From Methanosarcina siciliae T4/M (GTDB lineage Archaea; Halobacteriota; Methanosarcinia; Methanosarcinales; Methanosarcinaceae), in the NCBI RefSeq assembly GCF_000970085.1, contig NZ_CP009506.1, forward strand, positions 4,464,001 to 4,528,000: a stretch of 64,000 bases of DNA, in the 5' to 3' direction. The position numbers and the translations under genes were made by a program. Below, one piece after another: positions 10,001 through 19,400 of this stretch (positions are counted from its first letter, which is position 1; each line of letters starts with the position of its first letter). Under the pieces are notes generated by a model. That model did no database searches. It worked only from the letters and a program-made list of their open reading frames with translations, and was not told where the DNA came from.

Positions 10001-10289
10001 TCTGGATGACGATTCAGGGGACTCTGTCGAGCCAGCTTTCCTGGCAGGGACAATTGAGGTGACCCTTCTCTCTCCCTTGCCGGATCAGGAATATGCCCCT
10101 AAGGACCTTGACGGGGACGGACTCTATGAAGACCTCACCGGGAACGGGGAGTTCAGCTTCGTGGATATAGTGGCTTACTTCCACAACATGGACTGGATAG
10201 AGGAAAACATGCCGGTGGAGTACTTTGACTTCAACGGGAATGGGAGGATAGACTTTGATGATGTAGTGGATATGTTTGCAATGATCTGA
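4050..10289 (+). CDS. Giant three-propeller, PKD, NosD, cohesin-dockerin surface protein
   Basis: 2079-residue secreted protein. Signal peptide 1-26; PQQ-like propeller 27-420; PKD 425-510; second propeller 512-910; PKD 912-990; NosD-like right-handed beta-helix 993-1223; third propeller 1228-1612; three PKD domains 1617-1863; cohesin-like domain 1872-2007; dockerin-like end 2013-2079 with EF loops DLTGNGEFSFVD and DFNGNGRIDFDD. An in-frame ATG at 4023 lies inside the leader hairpin; 4050 is preferred because AGGAG sits 10 bases before it and because the homologue at 57213 has a stop codon in the upstream stretch. Residues 510-1620 closely match the gene at 24285. Likely a structural component of the cell surface; ligand unknown. 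Confidence 0.9.
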   Translation: MNKHTLKIFLICLLLLLVAAAQPVLGSDWAQFQKDVHNTGVTADRAPITDPTNCSLSWNYSMGGNIDVTPVVAGDMTYVVASNNHLCAFNRTTGTLLWEESTSGGGFLLGNLAVGNGIVFVPTVDGKIFAFDAETGSPKWNKTLSSKQLDTPILYYDGKIYFGEAMGGRKYYCLDETGNEVWNRTSTTQISGQGSYYWAGAAVIGDGLVYGDDDGHLVSVNKDTGTDIAEINVSEEFGITCKEIRSSVLYVEELNRIYFTSKGGYCYALGFNGADGTFNTSDKYIANIGYSTSTPAYYNGRVYVGAGGMYGGGSGISCLDADLTDEIWHYAAGAVQSSPAISTYYDDGDGEAYIYFTVNSATGGVFCLKDYTGCTNPELTWSYADASKTAYTLAGAVISDGWIYYGTDKRYLFGFTTEEEQKPSIPVANFSANPLSGDAPLTVNFTDLSTGDGITTWAWDFDYDGNADSNEQNPSHSFNSTGTYTVSLTVTGDGGSDTETKTNYITASETVTESGWSQFQKDSSHTGYTFSSVPTRDPELLWQKLTSSEQEPCGSGGINVPSVISGNTVFVTAGNASVWAFNKDTGDLIWSKELGGDLTQTSTPALGNGKLFVPTAEGDIYAFDPENGSELWKAHVTNGNLECPITYSDHKLYIGDGLEGGTGTKYYYCYDDSGNLVWQHENTNTSGFIWSGSVVVGDYLIYPVFEGKMVCLEKDTGTFVDEVDFSKSSDVSFALTDPGMFRSSVTYADGALYTSSERGQETGYCFKVGFNPETGQFLDSGWAASIGFSTSTPVVYDGRVYVGHGEHGETGSMFCLNDSDGTVIWETPVSGGIKSSPVISVENGDPYIYFTEAIVDGSIYCLNPDGTLAWHYNPPEDSAYTLQGAALSNDKVYYGTDNGYLYCIGQGEALPPTANFSSDKQTGAFPLTVSFKDGSFNANKFLWDFGDGNTSTEVNPVHTYTAAGSYTVTLTVENNHGEDTKVVEDYIYAVKVPTTWPVKSGESIQVAIDSADSGDIIKVYPGEYHEVLNVNKTLTLKGIRDPILNASGFTGSSGITVSAEDVEISGFEITGTEEMCFAINVNAKNALIEDNLIDDCAEGVWLQGTENTLRQNNISNCWDFAAVLDSAGDNRIYQNTFIDNNGRKMGGSSDHISGGAGSFFQSPEPVEYLWEGEKLTGYMGNYYDDYTGNDSDGDGIGDVSYTADSGTDQYPLVMPYSNYVEEQENESVPENSWYQFHGKVDHLGYSESGPGTNRTEWVSEDIDAISSSSPVVAGGKVFVICGAGGMEESTDDIPQLVALDEFNGDISWNVSIPKAVYGSWASPAYDDGMVFTATGPELGCYDAETGEKIWCFNDTVGSQGAVNSGPAIADGMVIFSDWDGSHYYCLDEYTGYLLWSFEVVGDGQSVPAYADGKFYLTSWGYGSSYAGHAYCVDAVTGDQVWHINNIEQNFCGSPAYKDGVLYLTTYNFYGDGDLLALDAADGSIIWQQTIERTDSTPAFAYGNVYVCGGCSGFSNVQTYCFNASTGEKIWETPSLTGEDGGIGGWTCSVAVADGLAYVGTEGNGYFGYNDLYALDAFTGEVVWHAPHAGSTPAISDGMLFSIGADQKVYAFKDSLSSPVANFSADVTSGVGPLEVQFTDSSTGSPTSWEWDFNNDGNVDSTEQNPQFIYTGEGTYSVKLTVTNSEGSDSELKIDYISVVYPSPDFTANVTEGTVPLTVEFTGNVSGLAPDYWNMWAWDVDGDGTYDYSPNFNITHTYTEPGTYDVIAAYDGWTPNVKAGYITVLPEIPVANFSADVKSGLEPLTVNFTDQSTGTISSWLWDFGDGANSTEQNPVHTYSAAGNYTVNLTVENAAGSDFELKSDYIEVSEDSGATVTLYFDPESSSVSESESTEISIVASNFPAGFSGYNLTVALDDPAVAEIVDIEYPSWALITENSSLPGTSIYLKAVDGEDAVKEGAADVVLATLTVSGKEKGSANLSIEVDRLDDDSGDSVEPAFLAGTIEVTLLSPLPDQEYAPKDLDGDGLYEDLTGNGEFSFVDIVAYFHNMDWIEENMPVEYFDFNGNGRIDFDDVVDMFAMI

Positions 10290-10363
10290 TTGAGGAGAAA
10301 AACGAAGAAAAAACTAAGGAGATAGAGAAATCGGAATGAAAGAAGGCAAAAATAGAGAAAAGA

Positions 10364-10462
10364 TTTCCATACCCAGCTGATTCTGCTGGTTCCGGAAACA
10401 AAAAAGACAATAACTTTCCGGGAGGAGGCAGCCGAATAGAGCTGTTTTCCTCCTTATTTTTT
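10364..10462 (+). pseudogene. Relict 3' end of a beta-sandwich tail, kept as terminator
   Basis: After the dockerin stop, bases 10370-10440 still spell a decayed version of the tail ending found at 2891 and 15257 (PADYAGSGNKKG... then the stop). It is followed by GGAGG-CAGC/GCTG-CCTCC and a T-run. The reading frame is dead but the terminator hairpin is intact, with GGAGG/CCTCC pairing extended relative to other copies. Confidence 0.6.
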
Positions 10463-10537
10463 GAATTAAAGTTCAGGATTTTTACATATGGGAGAGCAAA
10501 GCCCAGAAAAAACCCCTGTGATGTAATTCGTACCGAA

Positions 10538-10595
10538 AGCAGAAACCGGGACATGCTTAATTACAGGGAAACGAATAGCCGGTGAAAAAAATCGG
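10538..10595 (+). repeat. Conserved block upstream of promoter, copy 2
   Basis: CATGCTTAATTACAGGGAAAC with flanks matching 3187-3245 and 15607-15665; lies about 80 bases upstream of the promoter box. Nothing else seen between 10463 and 10670. Confidence 0.4.
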
Positions 10596-10671
10596 AGATC
10601 GAATCTGAAAAAATTATATTTTTCATAAGAACCCCTGAAAGAGTGTGTTAACCACCAGGGTAAGAATAATT

Positions 10672-10691
10672 GGCCAAAGATCTTTATCTGT
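10672..10691 (+). promoter_or_regulatory. Candidate promoter for the 11391 gene
   Basis: GGCCAAAGATCTTTATCTG, a variant of the shared box; about 700 nt before the start codon. Confidence 0.45.
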
Positions 10692-10805
10692 AAATTATCT
10701 GTAAAGAGGTTAAATGATTAATTAGTTTGATCAGATATTCCTGATAAGTCCCGAAACTTTAAAGAAGAAAAATTTTCTGCAGCATATGTCCCAATAAATT
10801 CTTCC

Positions 10806-10925
10806 AATTATTGGTCTGGTGCTTAAAAAAGGTCCGAAATCCGATCCGCCTTTTTCACTAAACTTGAAATCGGCCAGATTCTTCCCCCAGACCAGCCAAC
10901 AACCCTATGAAAACACAGGAGGTCA
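10806..10925 (+). ncRNA. Leader RNA module A2
   Basis: Outer stem TGGTCTGG (10812-10819) with CCAGACCA (10887-10894), 8 perfect pairs that differ in register from the other copies. Core AAAGGTCCGAAAT; third stem GCC-TTTC/GAAA-GGC; 3' hairpin CCCTATGAAAACACAGGAGG without a following start codon; T-run TTATTTTT at 10951-10958. Confidence 0.6.
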
Positions 10926-11240
10926 GTAAAAAGATGAGAAGTTGAAAGCACTTATTTTTCGTTACACGGTTCTATGCCCGAATTTATTCCTGAAACTGGA
11001 AATTCAGGTATGTCTTCAACGAAAATAGATGAGTATAGCATCTTTACTTACATCGAAGCATCTTTACTTGAGGGCTCATTTTCAATTTTCAATTCGAACC
11101 GTGTTTTTCCTTCAGCATTTTTCCTGATTTTTAAATGCTGTCATCGTCTGTTTGATCCCCGGAATTTTAAATTCACATCCATCAAAACCAACCGATCCCG
11201 AAATCCGTGAAAATAAAAAAACAGAAAAACCAAATTTTAG

Positions 11241-11384
11241 CCCCGTTCTGCTCTCTTCAAAGGTCTGAAAATCCCTGCAACAAAAACAAACCCGTTCTCC
11301 GATCCAAAACAATTCTTTCAACCTCCCAGGTTATCGAAAATTACCCAGCGGGACGGCCCGAACCCTATGTAAAGCGTAGGAGAA
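11241..11384 (+). ncRNA. Leader RNA module B2 controlling the 11391 start
   Basis: Outer stem CCGTTCTGCT (11243-11252) with AGCGGGACGG (11347-11356): ten pairs including G-U wobbles, a sequence quite unlike the other B modules. Core CTTCAAAGGTCTGAAAA. The 3' hairpin CCTATG/CGTAGG keeps pairing through a T-G wobble, and its right arm contains AGGAG. Confidence 0.6.
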
Positions 11385-11390
11385 AAAATT

Positions 11391-14300
11391 ATGAAAAAAA
11401 TGAAAAGTAAAATACCCGTTCTTTGCATAATACTTCTTCTGATGCTGGCAATTATCCCGGCATCTGCAACGACTTCCGACTGGCTATTAGGCGAAGGCTC
11501 ATCAGGAGGAGTCACCCCGGTTGCTAATTTCAGTGCAGATGTTACTTCCGGTACCGCCCCACTGACTGTAAATTTCACCGACGAGTCCACAGGGGCTGAA
11601 AGCTGGGCCTGGGACTTAGATGGCAACGGAATTGTAGACTCCAGGGAGCAGAACCCTGTCCACACCTATACAACCGCCGGGGAATATTCAGTAAACCTGA
11701 CGGTGACCAGCTTCAACAGCAGCGATTCGGAGATTAAAACCGGTTATATCACTGTGATGTCCGACGGGTCTTCCGGTGGAGAAGGTGGTGAAACACCTGT
11801 TGTAATCGCACCTGTGCCTGATTCATCGGATACGGCGATGTTCAAGAACAACCTCTATCACACAGGGGTTACATCGCAGGCCGGTCCCATTGATGAACCT
11901 GAACTGGTATGGTCTGCGCATACGGGGTACATGAATACGGACCCCCTTGTTTTGGATGATTTTTTAGTATCCGTATGTAGCCGCAATATAAGTGTCCATA
12001 ACTTCACGACGGGAGAATATATATGGAACACCGTTACATCCGGAGAGAATCTTGGACCTGCATGCTACGGTAACGGAACGATATTCTACCCTGAAAGTTC
12101 TAAGGGAAAATTTTCTGCATATGACATTAGAAACGGAGAGCTTTTATGGAATATAACAGGACTTGGAGGTTCTTATTCACAGTTAAACACCCCCGTGGTA
12201 TACGAAGACCACCGGATCTATTTTGGAACATGTTATGGGGACCCATCCGCTTATTACTGTTACTATGACAACGGGACCCAGTGCTGGAGTTATGAAGGAG
12301 GCGGTTATTACTGGGCAGGGGCTGCAGTAATCGGCGATTGCCTTGTATTCGGAGGGGAGGATATGAACCTGACGTCCCTCAACAAGAATACGGGTGAGCT
12401 TGTGGATGAGATTAACGTCTCCGCTGTCTTCTCGATACCTAATAGCGGAAGCCAGATTCAGTCGTCGGTGTCATATGATGAAAACAGCAGTCGCTGTTAC
12501 TTCACGACGACTTCAGGACATTGCTGTGTGATAGGGTTTGATAAAAGCACGGGGAAATTTGTCAGAACCGATAAGGCTTCACATAGTATAGGGCCAAGCA
12601 CTTCGACTCCAGCCATATATAATGGACGGCTCTATGTCGGAGTCGGCAAGATGTTCAAATCTGGTGGTGAACCCTGTCTTTTCTGCCTGAATGCATCAGA
12701 CCTGTCGGAAATATGGAAGTACACTGCAAACGGCATCATCCAGTCTTCGCCTACCGTATCAACCTACTATGAGAATTCAACAGGAGACATTTACATATAC
12801 TTTACAACAAATGTTAAAAACGGAACGGTGTACTGCCTGAGGGACAATGCAAATAACACCGATGCCATAGAGGTCTGGCACTGGACTCCTCCTGAGAGTA
12901 TGCAACAATATGTTCTTGGCGGAGCTGTAATTAAACAGGGGTATCTCTTTTTTGGGAACAATGAATGGAAAGGAGCGGCTGGTTGTACATTCGCCCTCAA
13001 AAGAAGCAATTCCGGTTCTGTTGTTGCAGACTTTTCCGCTGAAAACACCTTCGGAAAAGCCCCTCTCAACGTGTCGTTCACTGATGAATCCACCGGCGAT
13101 GGTATAAACGAGTGGCTCTGGGATTTCGGGGACAATACCACCTCGAACGAGACGAACCCCTATCATATCTACGAAAAGAACGGCTTATATACGGTAAACC
13201 TCACTGTTACGGGTTCTGGCGGGTCCGACACATCCGCAAGAACAGGACTTGTCAATGTCACGGATCAGATAACTCCGATAGCGGACTTCTCATATAGTGT
13301 TTCTGGCACTCAAAGTCCCGTATCAGTTGAATTTACCGATACATCAGATAACACCAACTCTGCAACCGCCTGGTATTGGGACTTTGGGGACAATACGACC
13401 TCAAACCTTCAGAACCCGACCCATCAGTATGCCGAAGAGGGCACTTACAGCGTAACCCTCACCGTTTCAAGCCATCAAGAAAATAATACTGTTAAGAAAT
13501 CCGGTATTATAGTAGTCGAGCCCTGGAATGTTCCCGAATGGGCTACAAACGATTCCTGGACGCAGTTCCAGAAAAATGAACAGCACAACGGCTTTTCCGA
13601 AGGATCTGCCCCGTCAACAGCCACCAGACTCTGGGCAAGTGACGATATCGGTGCTGTCAGAAGTTCTTCGGTTTCAGTATCCGAGGGCAGGATCTTTGTA
13701 AACTGCAATGACAATGATACCGGAGTGTCTGTCATCCGCAGTCTTAACCAGCAGACCGGTGCCTTCCTTGCCGACCACGGGAAGGCGGATGGTGGCGGTT
13801 TTTATGGTTCCTGGTCTTCACCTGTTTATGACGGCGGGAAAGTGTGGTGCGGACTGAACAACTACCCCGAGGGTACCACCTACAACTCGGTAAACGGTGG
13901 CACGATGGTTGCAGACGGGAAGGTATTCTCATCTAACTGGAACGGTAACCAGTATTTCTGCTTTGAGGAGTCCACCGGAGAAGAATTATGGAATTTCAGT
14001 GCACCTGTTTCATCTTATGCGCAGTCATGTCCCGCGTATAAAGACGGCAAAGTTTATGTTCTCTATTGGCAGGGCTTCAGTGGTGACGGTGAAAATTTGG
14101 TCTACTGCCTCAATGCAGATACCGGTGATGAGATCTGGAAACATGCCAATATAAGCAGCAACCCCTGCGGATCTCCGATGATAACCGATGATGCCGTCTA
14201 CTTTACGACCTACAACCCGGATGGAGAAAGTGCACAGCTTTATGCACTTAATATCACTGACGGTTCAGTATTGTGGTCCAACACCTCTATCACAGGTACA

Positions 14301-15257
14301 GATTCGACCCCGGCCTATGCTTATGGGAATATATATGTAAGCAGTGGCTATTCTCGTTATATCACATACTGCTTCAATGCAACAACGGGAGAGCCGGTCT
14401 GGGAGACCGATCCCGAAGACAACATCGGGTTTTGGACCTTCTCGCCTGCGGTTGCCGATGGCAAGGTTTACGTAGGGACCGGAGGTTCCGGGATTGTCTG
14501 CCTTGATGCCTCCACCGGAGAGCTAATCTGGCAGGACAAAGGGGGTGGCAGTACACCTGCAATCGTCGATGGAGTTGTATACTCAATCGGTAAAGACGGC
14601 AAGGTTTATGCATACTCTTCAAACCAGTCTGTTGCTGATTTCACAGCCAATCCGATTTCTGGTGAAGCTCCCCTGACTGTTAATTTCACCGACCAGTCCA
14701 ATTGTGCCGAAAGCTGGTCCTGGGACTTTGACAACGACGGAAACGTGGATTCCACCGAGCAAAATCCGGTCCATACTTACACTGCCGCAGGTAATTACAC
14801 CGTGAACCTCACAGTTACAAACACAGAAGGAAGCGAGTCCGAGGTAAAAACAGACTATATCAAGGTTGAGGAAGTTTCTTCAGGGAGCCAGAACGGTTCT
14901 TCAAGTGTGTCCCTGAATGTCACCATTGTACCGGTGATTTCCCTTGAGGTTTCCCCTTCATCTCTGGATTTCGGGGAACTGTACCCTGGAAAAACCAGTG
15001 AGCTCCAGTATATAACCCTCAAAAACATAGGGAACTGCGACGTAAATGTTACAGCCATAGTCTGCGATTCCTCTGCCGGAGATCAGCTTTTCAGCCAGGG
15101 ATTGCTGCTGGACTCTCAGCTATGGAATAATTACTGGAAAGTAGTAGGAAAGAACAGTCAGGAAAACACTTCAGTAGCTCTAAAGGTTCCGGCTGATTAT
15201 GCCGGTTCAGGGAACAAAAAAGGGACAATAACCTTCTGGGCGGAAGCAGCCGAATAA
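11391..15257 (+). CDS. Two-propeller PKD surface protein with beta-sandwich tail
   Basis: 1288-residue secreted protein. Signal peptide 1-26; PKD 42-122; PQQ-like propeller 142-540; PKD 545-625; PKD 627-712; second propeller 720-1077; PKD 1080-1158; 115-residue tail 1174-1288 nearly identical to the end of the gene at 1-2891. There is no dockerin and no obvious membrane anchor, so it may be held by the tail domain or released. AGGAG at 11378-11382 is eight bases before the ATG. First-propeller sequence is more diverged than those of its neighbours, suggesting an older lineage with a recently exchanged tail. Confidence 0.9.
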   Translation: MKKMKSKIPVLCIILLLMLAIIPASATTSDWLLGEGSSGGVTPVANFSADVTSGTAPLTVNFTDESTGAESWAWDLDGNGIVDSREQNPVHTYTTAGEYSVNLTVTSFNSSDSEIKTGYITVMSDGSSGGEGGETPVVIAPVPDSSDTAMFKNNLYHTGVTSQAGPIDEPELVWSAHTGYMNTDPLVLDDFLVSVCSRNISVHNFTTGEYIWNTVTSGENLGPACYGNGTIFYPESSKGKFSAYDIRNGELLWNITGLGGSYSQLNTPVVYEDHRIYFGTCYGDPSAYYCYYDNGTQCWSYEGGGYYWAGAAVIGDCLVFGGEDMNLTSLNKNTGELVDEINVSAVFSIPNSGSQIQSSVSYDENSSRCYFTTTSGHCCVIGFDKSTGKFVRTDKASHSIGPSTSTPAIYNGRLYVGVGKMFKSGGEPCLFCLNASDLSEIWKYTANGIIQSSPTVSTYYENSTGDIYIYFTTNVKNGTVYCLRDNANNTDAIEVWHWTPPESMQQYVLGGAVIKQGYLFFGNNEWKGAAGCTFALKRSNSGSVVADFSAENTFGKAPLNVSFTDESTGDGINEWLWDFGDNTTSNETNPYHIYEKNGLYTVNLTVTGSGGSDTSARTGLVNVTDQITPIADFSYSVSGTQSPVSVEFTDTSDNTNSATAWYWDFGDNTTSNLQNPTHQYAEEGTYSVTLTVSSHQENNTVKKSGIIVVEPWNVPEWATNDSWTQFQKNEQHNGFSEGSAPSTATRLWASDDIGAVRSSSVSVSEGRIFVNCNDNDTGVSVIRSLNQQTGAFLADHGKADGGGFYGSWSSPVYDGGKVWCGLNNYPEGTTYNSVNGGTMVADGKVFSSNWNGNQYFCFEESTGEELWNFSAPVSSYAQSCPAYKDGKVYVLYWQGFSGDGENLVYCLNADTGDEIWKHANISSNPCGSPMITDDAVYFTTYNPDGESAQLYALNITDGSVLWSNTSITGTDSTPAYAYGNIYVSSGYSRYITYCFNATTGEPVWETDPEDNIGFWTFSPAVADGKVYVGTGGSGIVCLDASTGELIWQDKGGGSTPAIVDGVVYSIGKDGKVYAYSSNQSVADFTANPISGEAPLTVNFTDQSNCAESWSWDFDNDGNVDSTEQNPVHTYTAAGNYTVNLTVTNTEGSESEVKTDYIKVEEVSSGSQNGSSSVSLNVTIVPVISLEVSPSSLDFGELYPGKTSELQYITLKNIGNCDVNVTAIVCDSSAGDQLFSQGLLLDSQLWNNYWKVVGKNSQENTSVALKVPADYAGSGNKKGTITFWAEAAE

Positions 15258-15291
15258 GGCTGTTATCCTCCTTTCTTTTTTCGAATTAAAG
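15241..15291 (+). terminator. Hairpin plus T-run overlapping the stop codon
   Basis: CAGCC/GGCTG around the stop codon, then CCTCCTTTCTTTTTT. It is the intact parent of the relict terminators found after the dockerin genes. Confidence 0.6.
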
Positions 15292-15606
15292 TTCAGGATT
15301 TTTTTACAGGGGTGAAGAGCAACCTGACCGAGAACAGTTCAACTATTATATGCATCAGAATTTATCCAACTTATATTCTTTTTACACAAGGTTCCGTAGT
15401 ATTTTTTTATGTGTGTGACAATTCCAATTTTTTGATCTGTTGCTGCCCCTGCTGACATAACATCTCCAAGATCGATGAAAAACTCCTGAAAAGTCGAGCT
15501 GAAACAGACGTACAGAACAACGAATTGAATTCCAACCTGCAAAAACTTAGTGCCCATTTAACTTCATGAGCTCACGGAAAACTATTATAATTTATTTAAT
15601 CCCACA

Positions 15607-15665
15607 ACAGCAGAAACCGGAGCATGCTCAATAACAGGGAAACGGATACCCGGTAAAAAAAATCC
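15607..15665 (+). repeat. Conserved block upstream of promoter, copy 3
   Basis: GAGCATGCTCAATAACAGGG; includes the 10-base palindrome GAGCATGCTC. The 15292-15740 region otherwise parallels 2918-3320, except for about 130 bases (15408-15540) missing from that copy. No gene supported. Confidence 0.4.
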
Positions 15666-15742
15666 GGAATAGAATCTGAAAAATTTTCTTCATTTCTTCA
15701 GGGTTCTGAAAGAGCATGTTACCCACAAGAGTAAGAATAATT

Positions 15743-15760
15743 AGCCAAAGTTTTTTATTT
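15743..15760 (+). promoter_or_regulatory. Candidate promoter for the 16478 gene
   Basis: TAGCCAAAGTTTTTTATTT, shared box about 720 nt before the start codon. Confidence 0.45.
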
Positions 15761-15912
15761 CCAGAAGCAACAAATATCAATCTGTTTAATTGTATCTAAT
15801 ATAGTTAAATAAAATATTTCTGGAAAACCTGGAATATTTAGACAAAGTTATTCTATATATTGGAATTATATCCAGCTAAGATACCAGCTAAGATACGAAA
15901 ATTCCTTAATAA

Positions 15913-16033
15913 TTCGGTTGGTCTGACGCTTCAAAAAGGTCCGAAACCTGATTTGGCAGCCCCACAATACACAAAATGCGGCCCAATTCTTTCGCCCAGA
16001 ACAACCGCCAACCCCATAAAAACATAGGAGGAT
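15913..16033 (+). ncRNA. Leader RNA module A3
   Basis: Outer stem CGGTTGGTCTG (15915-15925) with CAGAACAACCG (15997-16007), 10 of 11 pairs; AAGGTCCGAAACCT; third stem GGCAGC/GCGGCC; CCCCAT/ATAGG hairpin ending AGGAGG; no ATG. Close to A1, reflecting duplication of this leader. Confidence 0.6.
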
Positions 16034-16339
16034 CTCAAAAAAAGAAACTAAAAACACTTGTTTTTATACACGGCTCTTGCCTGAAATTTGTTTTAAACGA
16101 ACTGAAAGTCAGGTATGCCCTTCACCAAAGATCTTGACAAGTATTTAAACATTTTTGCTTAAAGGGCGAATTTTAATTCGAGCTGTGTTTTTTATATTCG
16201 GTATTTTTCCGGATTTTGAAATGATATCATCACCTGTTAGGTCACCAAAACTTTCCACAGCCAGGTGGTTCAAAACCGGCTGATCTCAGAATCCTCAGAA
16301 TCCGTGAGAATTAAAAACAGAATAACAAAATTCAGTCGC

Positions 16340-16477
16340 TTCCTGCTTTCTTCAAAGGTCCGAAAATCCTTGAACCAAAAACAATTTTCTGTCCGAGCAA
16401 ACCGATTATCAAATCGTAAAGTGTCCGGACATTTCCGCGCAGGCAGGCTGAAACCCTATGAAAAAAGAGGAATAGAA
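16340..16477 (+). ncRNA. Leader RNA module B3 controlling the 16478 start
   Basis: Outer stem CCTGC/GCAGG (about 16342-16346 with 16439-16443); AAAGGTCCGAAAA; third stem TGTCCG/CGGACA (16390-16395 with 16426-16431); ATTTCCGCGCAGG. The last hairpin differs: CTAT/ATAG encloses GAGG, which serves as ribosome binding site 7 bases before ATG. Confidence 0.6.
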
Positions 16478-19400
16478 ATGCAAAAAAAAAGGTTTTTTGT
16501 TCTGACAACAGTAATGCTTTTACTTTCCATAGCCATGCTGGCCATGCCAGCTGTTGCTACCGGTGAAGCAACAATAACAAGAACGATTACTCCCTCAGAA
16601 GTATCTGACGGAGATATCTACAATGTAACACTTACAGTTTCCTTCAATACTGACAATGATTCCATCGTAATACATGAAGCCCTTCCTGCAGACTGGAATC
16701 TTACTGAAGTTGACAGTGGACGTTACATCTGGAACACTTCCGAGGAAGATTATACATTCCTGGATTTTTACGGCACAGTCAACCTCACCGGAGTCACTGA
16801 CACCATAACCTACAGTGTCACAGTGCCCGACGGAACAGTATCCGGTACCTATGACTACGGACCAAGCTATGTTGCAGGTGAATCTGCAAGTGAGGAGGAA
16901 TTTGCATGGACGGTGAATACCACAGGCGATGACACTGTGACCATCAACGCGGTCAGCCTCAACATCTATTCTACTGCAATGGAGAACACCAATCCCGGGG
17001 CGCCAGATCCTGGCATACCGGCCAATTCCACCCGGTTCACTACATGGGCTTCCAAGGCGATCGATTACTCCCCAAGCCCTCAGGAAATTGACGGCGGATT
17101 CGCCAATCCGAATGCATCCCTCGGCTACCCCGCGGGCACTTACGGAGTTGTATGCCTGGGAGATCTTACTCAAGAGATGATAGATTCAGGTATTGATCCC
17201 GGCTCTATAATTGTTGGCTTCAACGTAACGATTGTAAACGGCGACGGTCACGACTTCGCGGTCTTCGAGAACGGGTTCGGGACAAACGACGGGATTTTTG
17301 GCGAACTAGGGTACGTTGAAGTGTCAACCAACGGCGTCACCTTCGCACGCTTCCCGTCCATCTCCCTGACCAGCGAAGCAACGGGCGGTTATGGAACCTT
17401 TGATTCCACTGACATATATAATCTGGCGGGGAAGCATGCCGCTTTGTGGGGCACTCCCTTCGATCTGAGCGACCTTGCCCAGTCGTCGGAAGTGCTCAGC
17501 GGTGCGGTGGACCTGGACAACATCAACTACGTGCGGGTCGTAGATATCCCTGGCACCGGGGACTTCAAGGACTCCCTGGGCAATCCAATATATGATGCAT
17601 GGCTAACCTGGGGTACCGGTGGATTTGACCTCGATGCCGTGGGCGTGATCAACTCCCAGCCGAAAGCGTTGGATGGATTCTCCGCCTCTCCTACGAGCGG
17701 GAATGCCCCTCTGACGGTGCAGTTCACCGACCTGAGCGTTGGCACCAACTCATGGGCCTGGGACTTCGATAACGACGGAGATGTGGACTCGACGGAACAG
17801 AACCCGACGCATATATACGAAACGCGGGGCACCTACGCTGTCAGGCTGAATGTCACATATAGTGAAGGAAGCGATGAGTGGGTCAAGACGGCATACATCA
17901 CCGTGAATACGCCCGCTGCGGATTACTATACCTATACCAGCAGTGGTTCATCCATAACCATAACTGGCTATTCCGGGCCTGGTGGCGACGTAATCATACC
18001 CGGTGAGATTGAAGGTCTCCCTGTCACTGCCATCGATGACAGCGTGTTCATGGGTTATTCCAATATGACATCGGTCACCCTACCCGATAATGTGACCGGC
18101 ATAGGCAACAACGCGTTCCAGGGCTGCACCAATCTGACCTCGGTCACCTTCGGTGACAGCATCACCGAAATCGGTTCAAGTGCGTTCCAAAGCACCGGTC
18201 TGACGTCGGTGGTCCTTCCTGACAGCGTAACCAGCATGGGCAGCTCCGTGTTCCAGGACTGCACCGGTCTGACCTCGGTCACGATTGGCAACGGCACCAG
18301 CAGCATCCCTGACAAGACCTTCTACAGGTGTGATCACCTGACCTCAATGAACATATCTGATAGCGTAACCAGCATAGGCAAGTATGCGTTCCGCGATTGT
18401 ACCAACCTGACGTCGGTGGTCCTTCCTGACAGCGTAACCAGCATAGGTGCATACGCGTTCGAAGGCTGTACCGCCCTGACCTCGATCACGATACCGGACA
18501 GTGTGACCAGCATAGACAGGTATGCTTTCCGCGGTTGCACTGCTCTGACCTCGGCCACCATCGGCAGCGGGGTCACCGGCATAGGGAGGGGTGTGTTCTA
18601 CCAGTGCACCAACCTGGCCTCTGTGACCATACCGGACAATGTTACCGAAATCGGCAACGATGCATTCCACTGGTGCAACAACCTGACCTCGATGACCATA
18701 GGAAATAATGTCACCACCATCGGCAGCAATGCGTTCAACGGCTGCACAGGTCTGTCTTCTGTGACCATACCGGATAGTGTCACCACCATCAACGACTTTG
18801 CGTTCTCCGGCTGCACCAATCTGACTTCGATCACCCTACCAAACAGTGTGATCAGCATAGGCAACTTTGTGTTCCAAGACTGCAGCGCCCTGACATCGGT
18901 GACATTTGGCAGTGGGCTCACCAGCATAGGCAGCAATGTGTTCCAGAGTTGCACTGCTTTGAATGCTATAAACGTCGATGCCAACAATACTGTGTATACC
19001 AGCATTGATGGAATTGTGTACAATAAAGATGTCACCGCTGTGGTGCTGTTCCCTTCTGCTAAGGCCGGTTCACTGGTCATCCCGGACAGCGTAACCAGCA
19101 TCAGTAGCTATGCGTTCTACGGCTGCGCCGGTCTGACCTCTGTGACCATCGGAAACAGTGTCACCACCATCGGCGATCAGGCGTTCAACGGCTGCACTGC
19201 TCTGACCTCGATAACCATACCGGACAGAGTCACCGAAATTGGTATCTGTGCTTTCCAAGACTGCAGCGCCCTGACATCAGCGACATTCGGAACCGGGCTC
19301 CTCACCATCGGGGAGAACGCATTCAACGGCTGCACTAATCTGACCTCCGCCATGATACCGAATAACGTGACCACCATCGGGAAGAGCGCATTCAACGGCT

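Noticed and set aside
15339..15557. Minus-strand open frame of 72 codons
   Set aside because: Part of its region is missing from the parallel spacer near 3060-3130, and there is no ribosome binding site or recognised domain; at best a relict.
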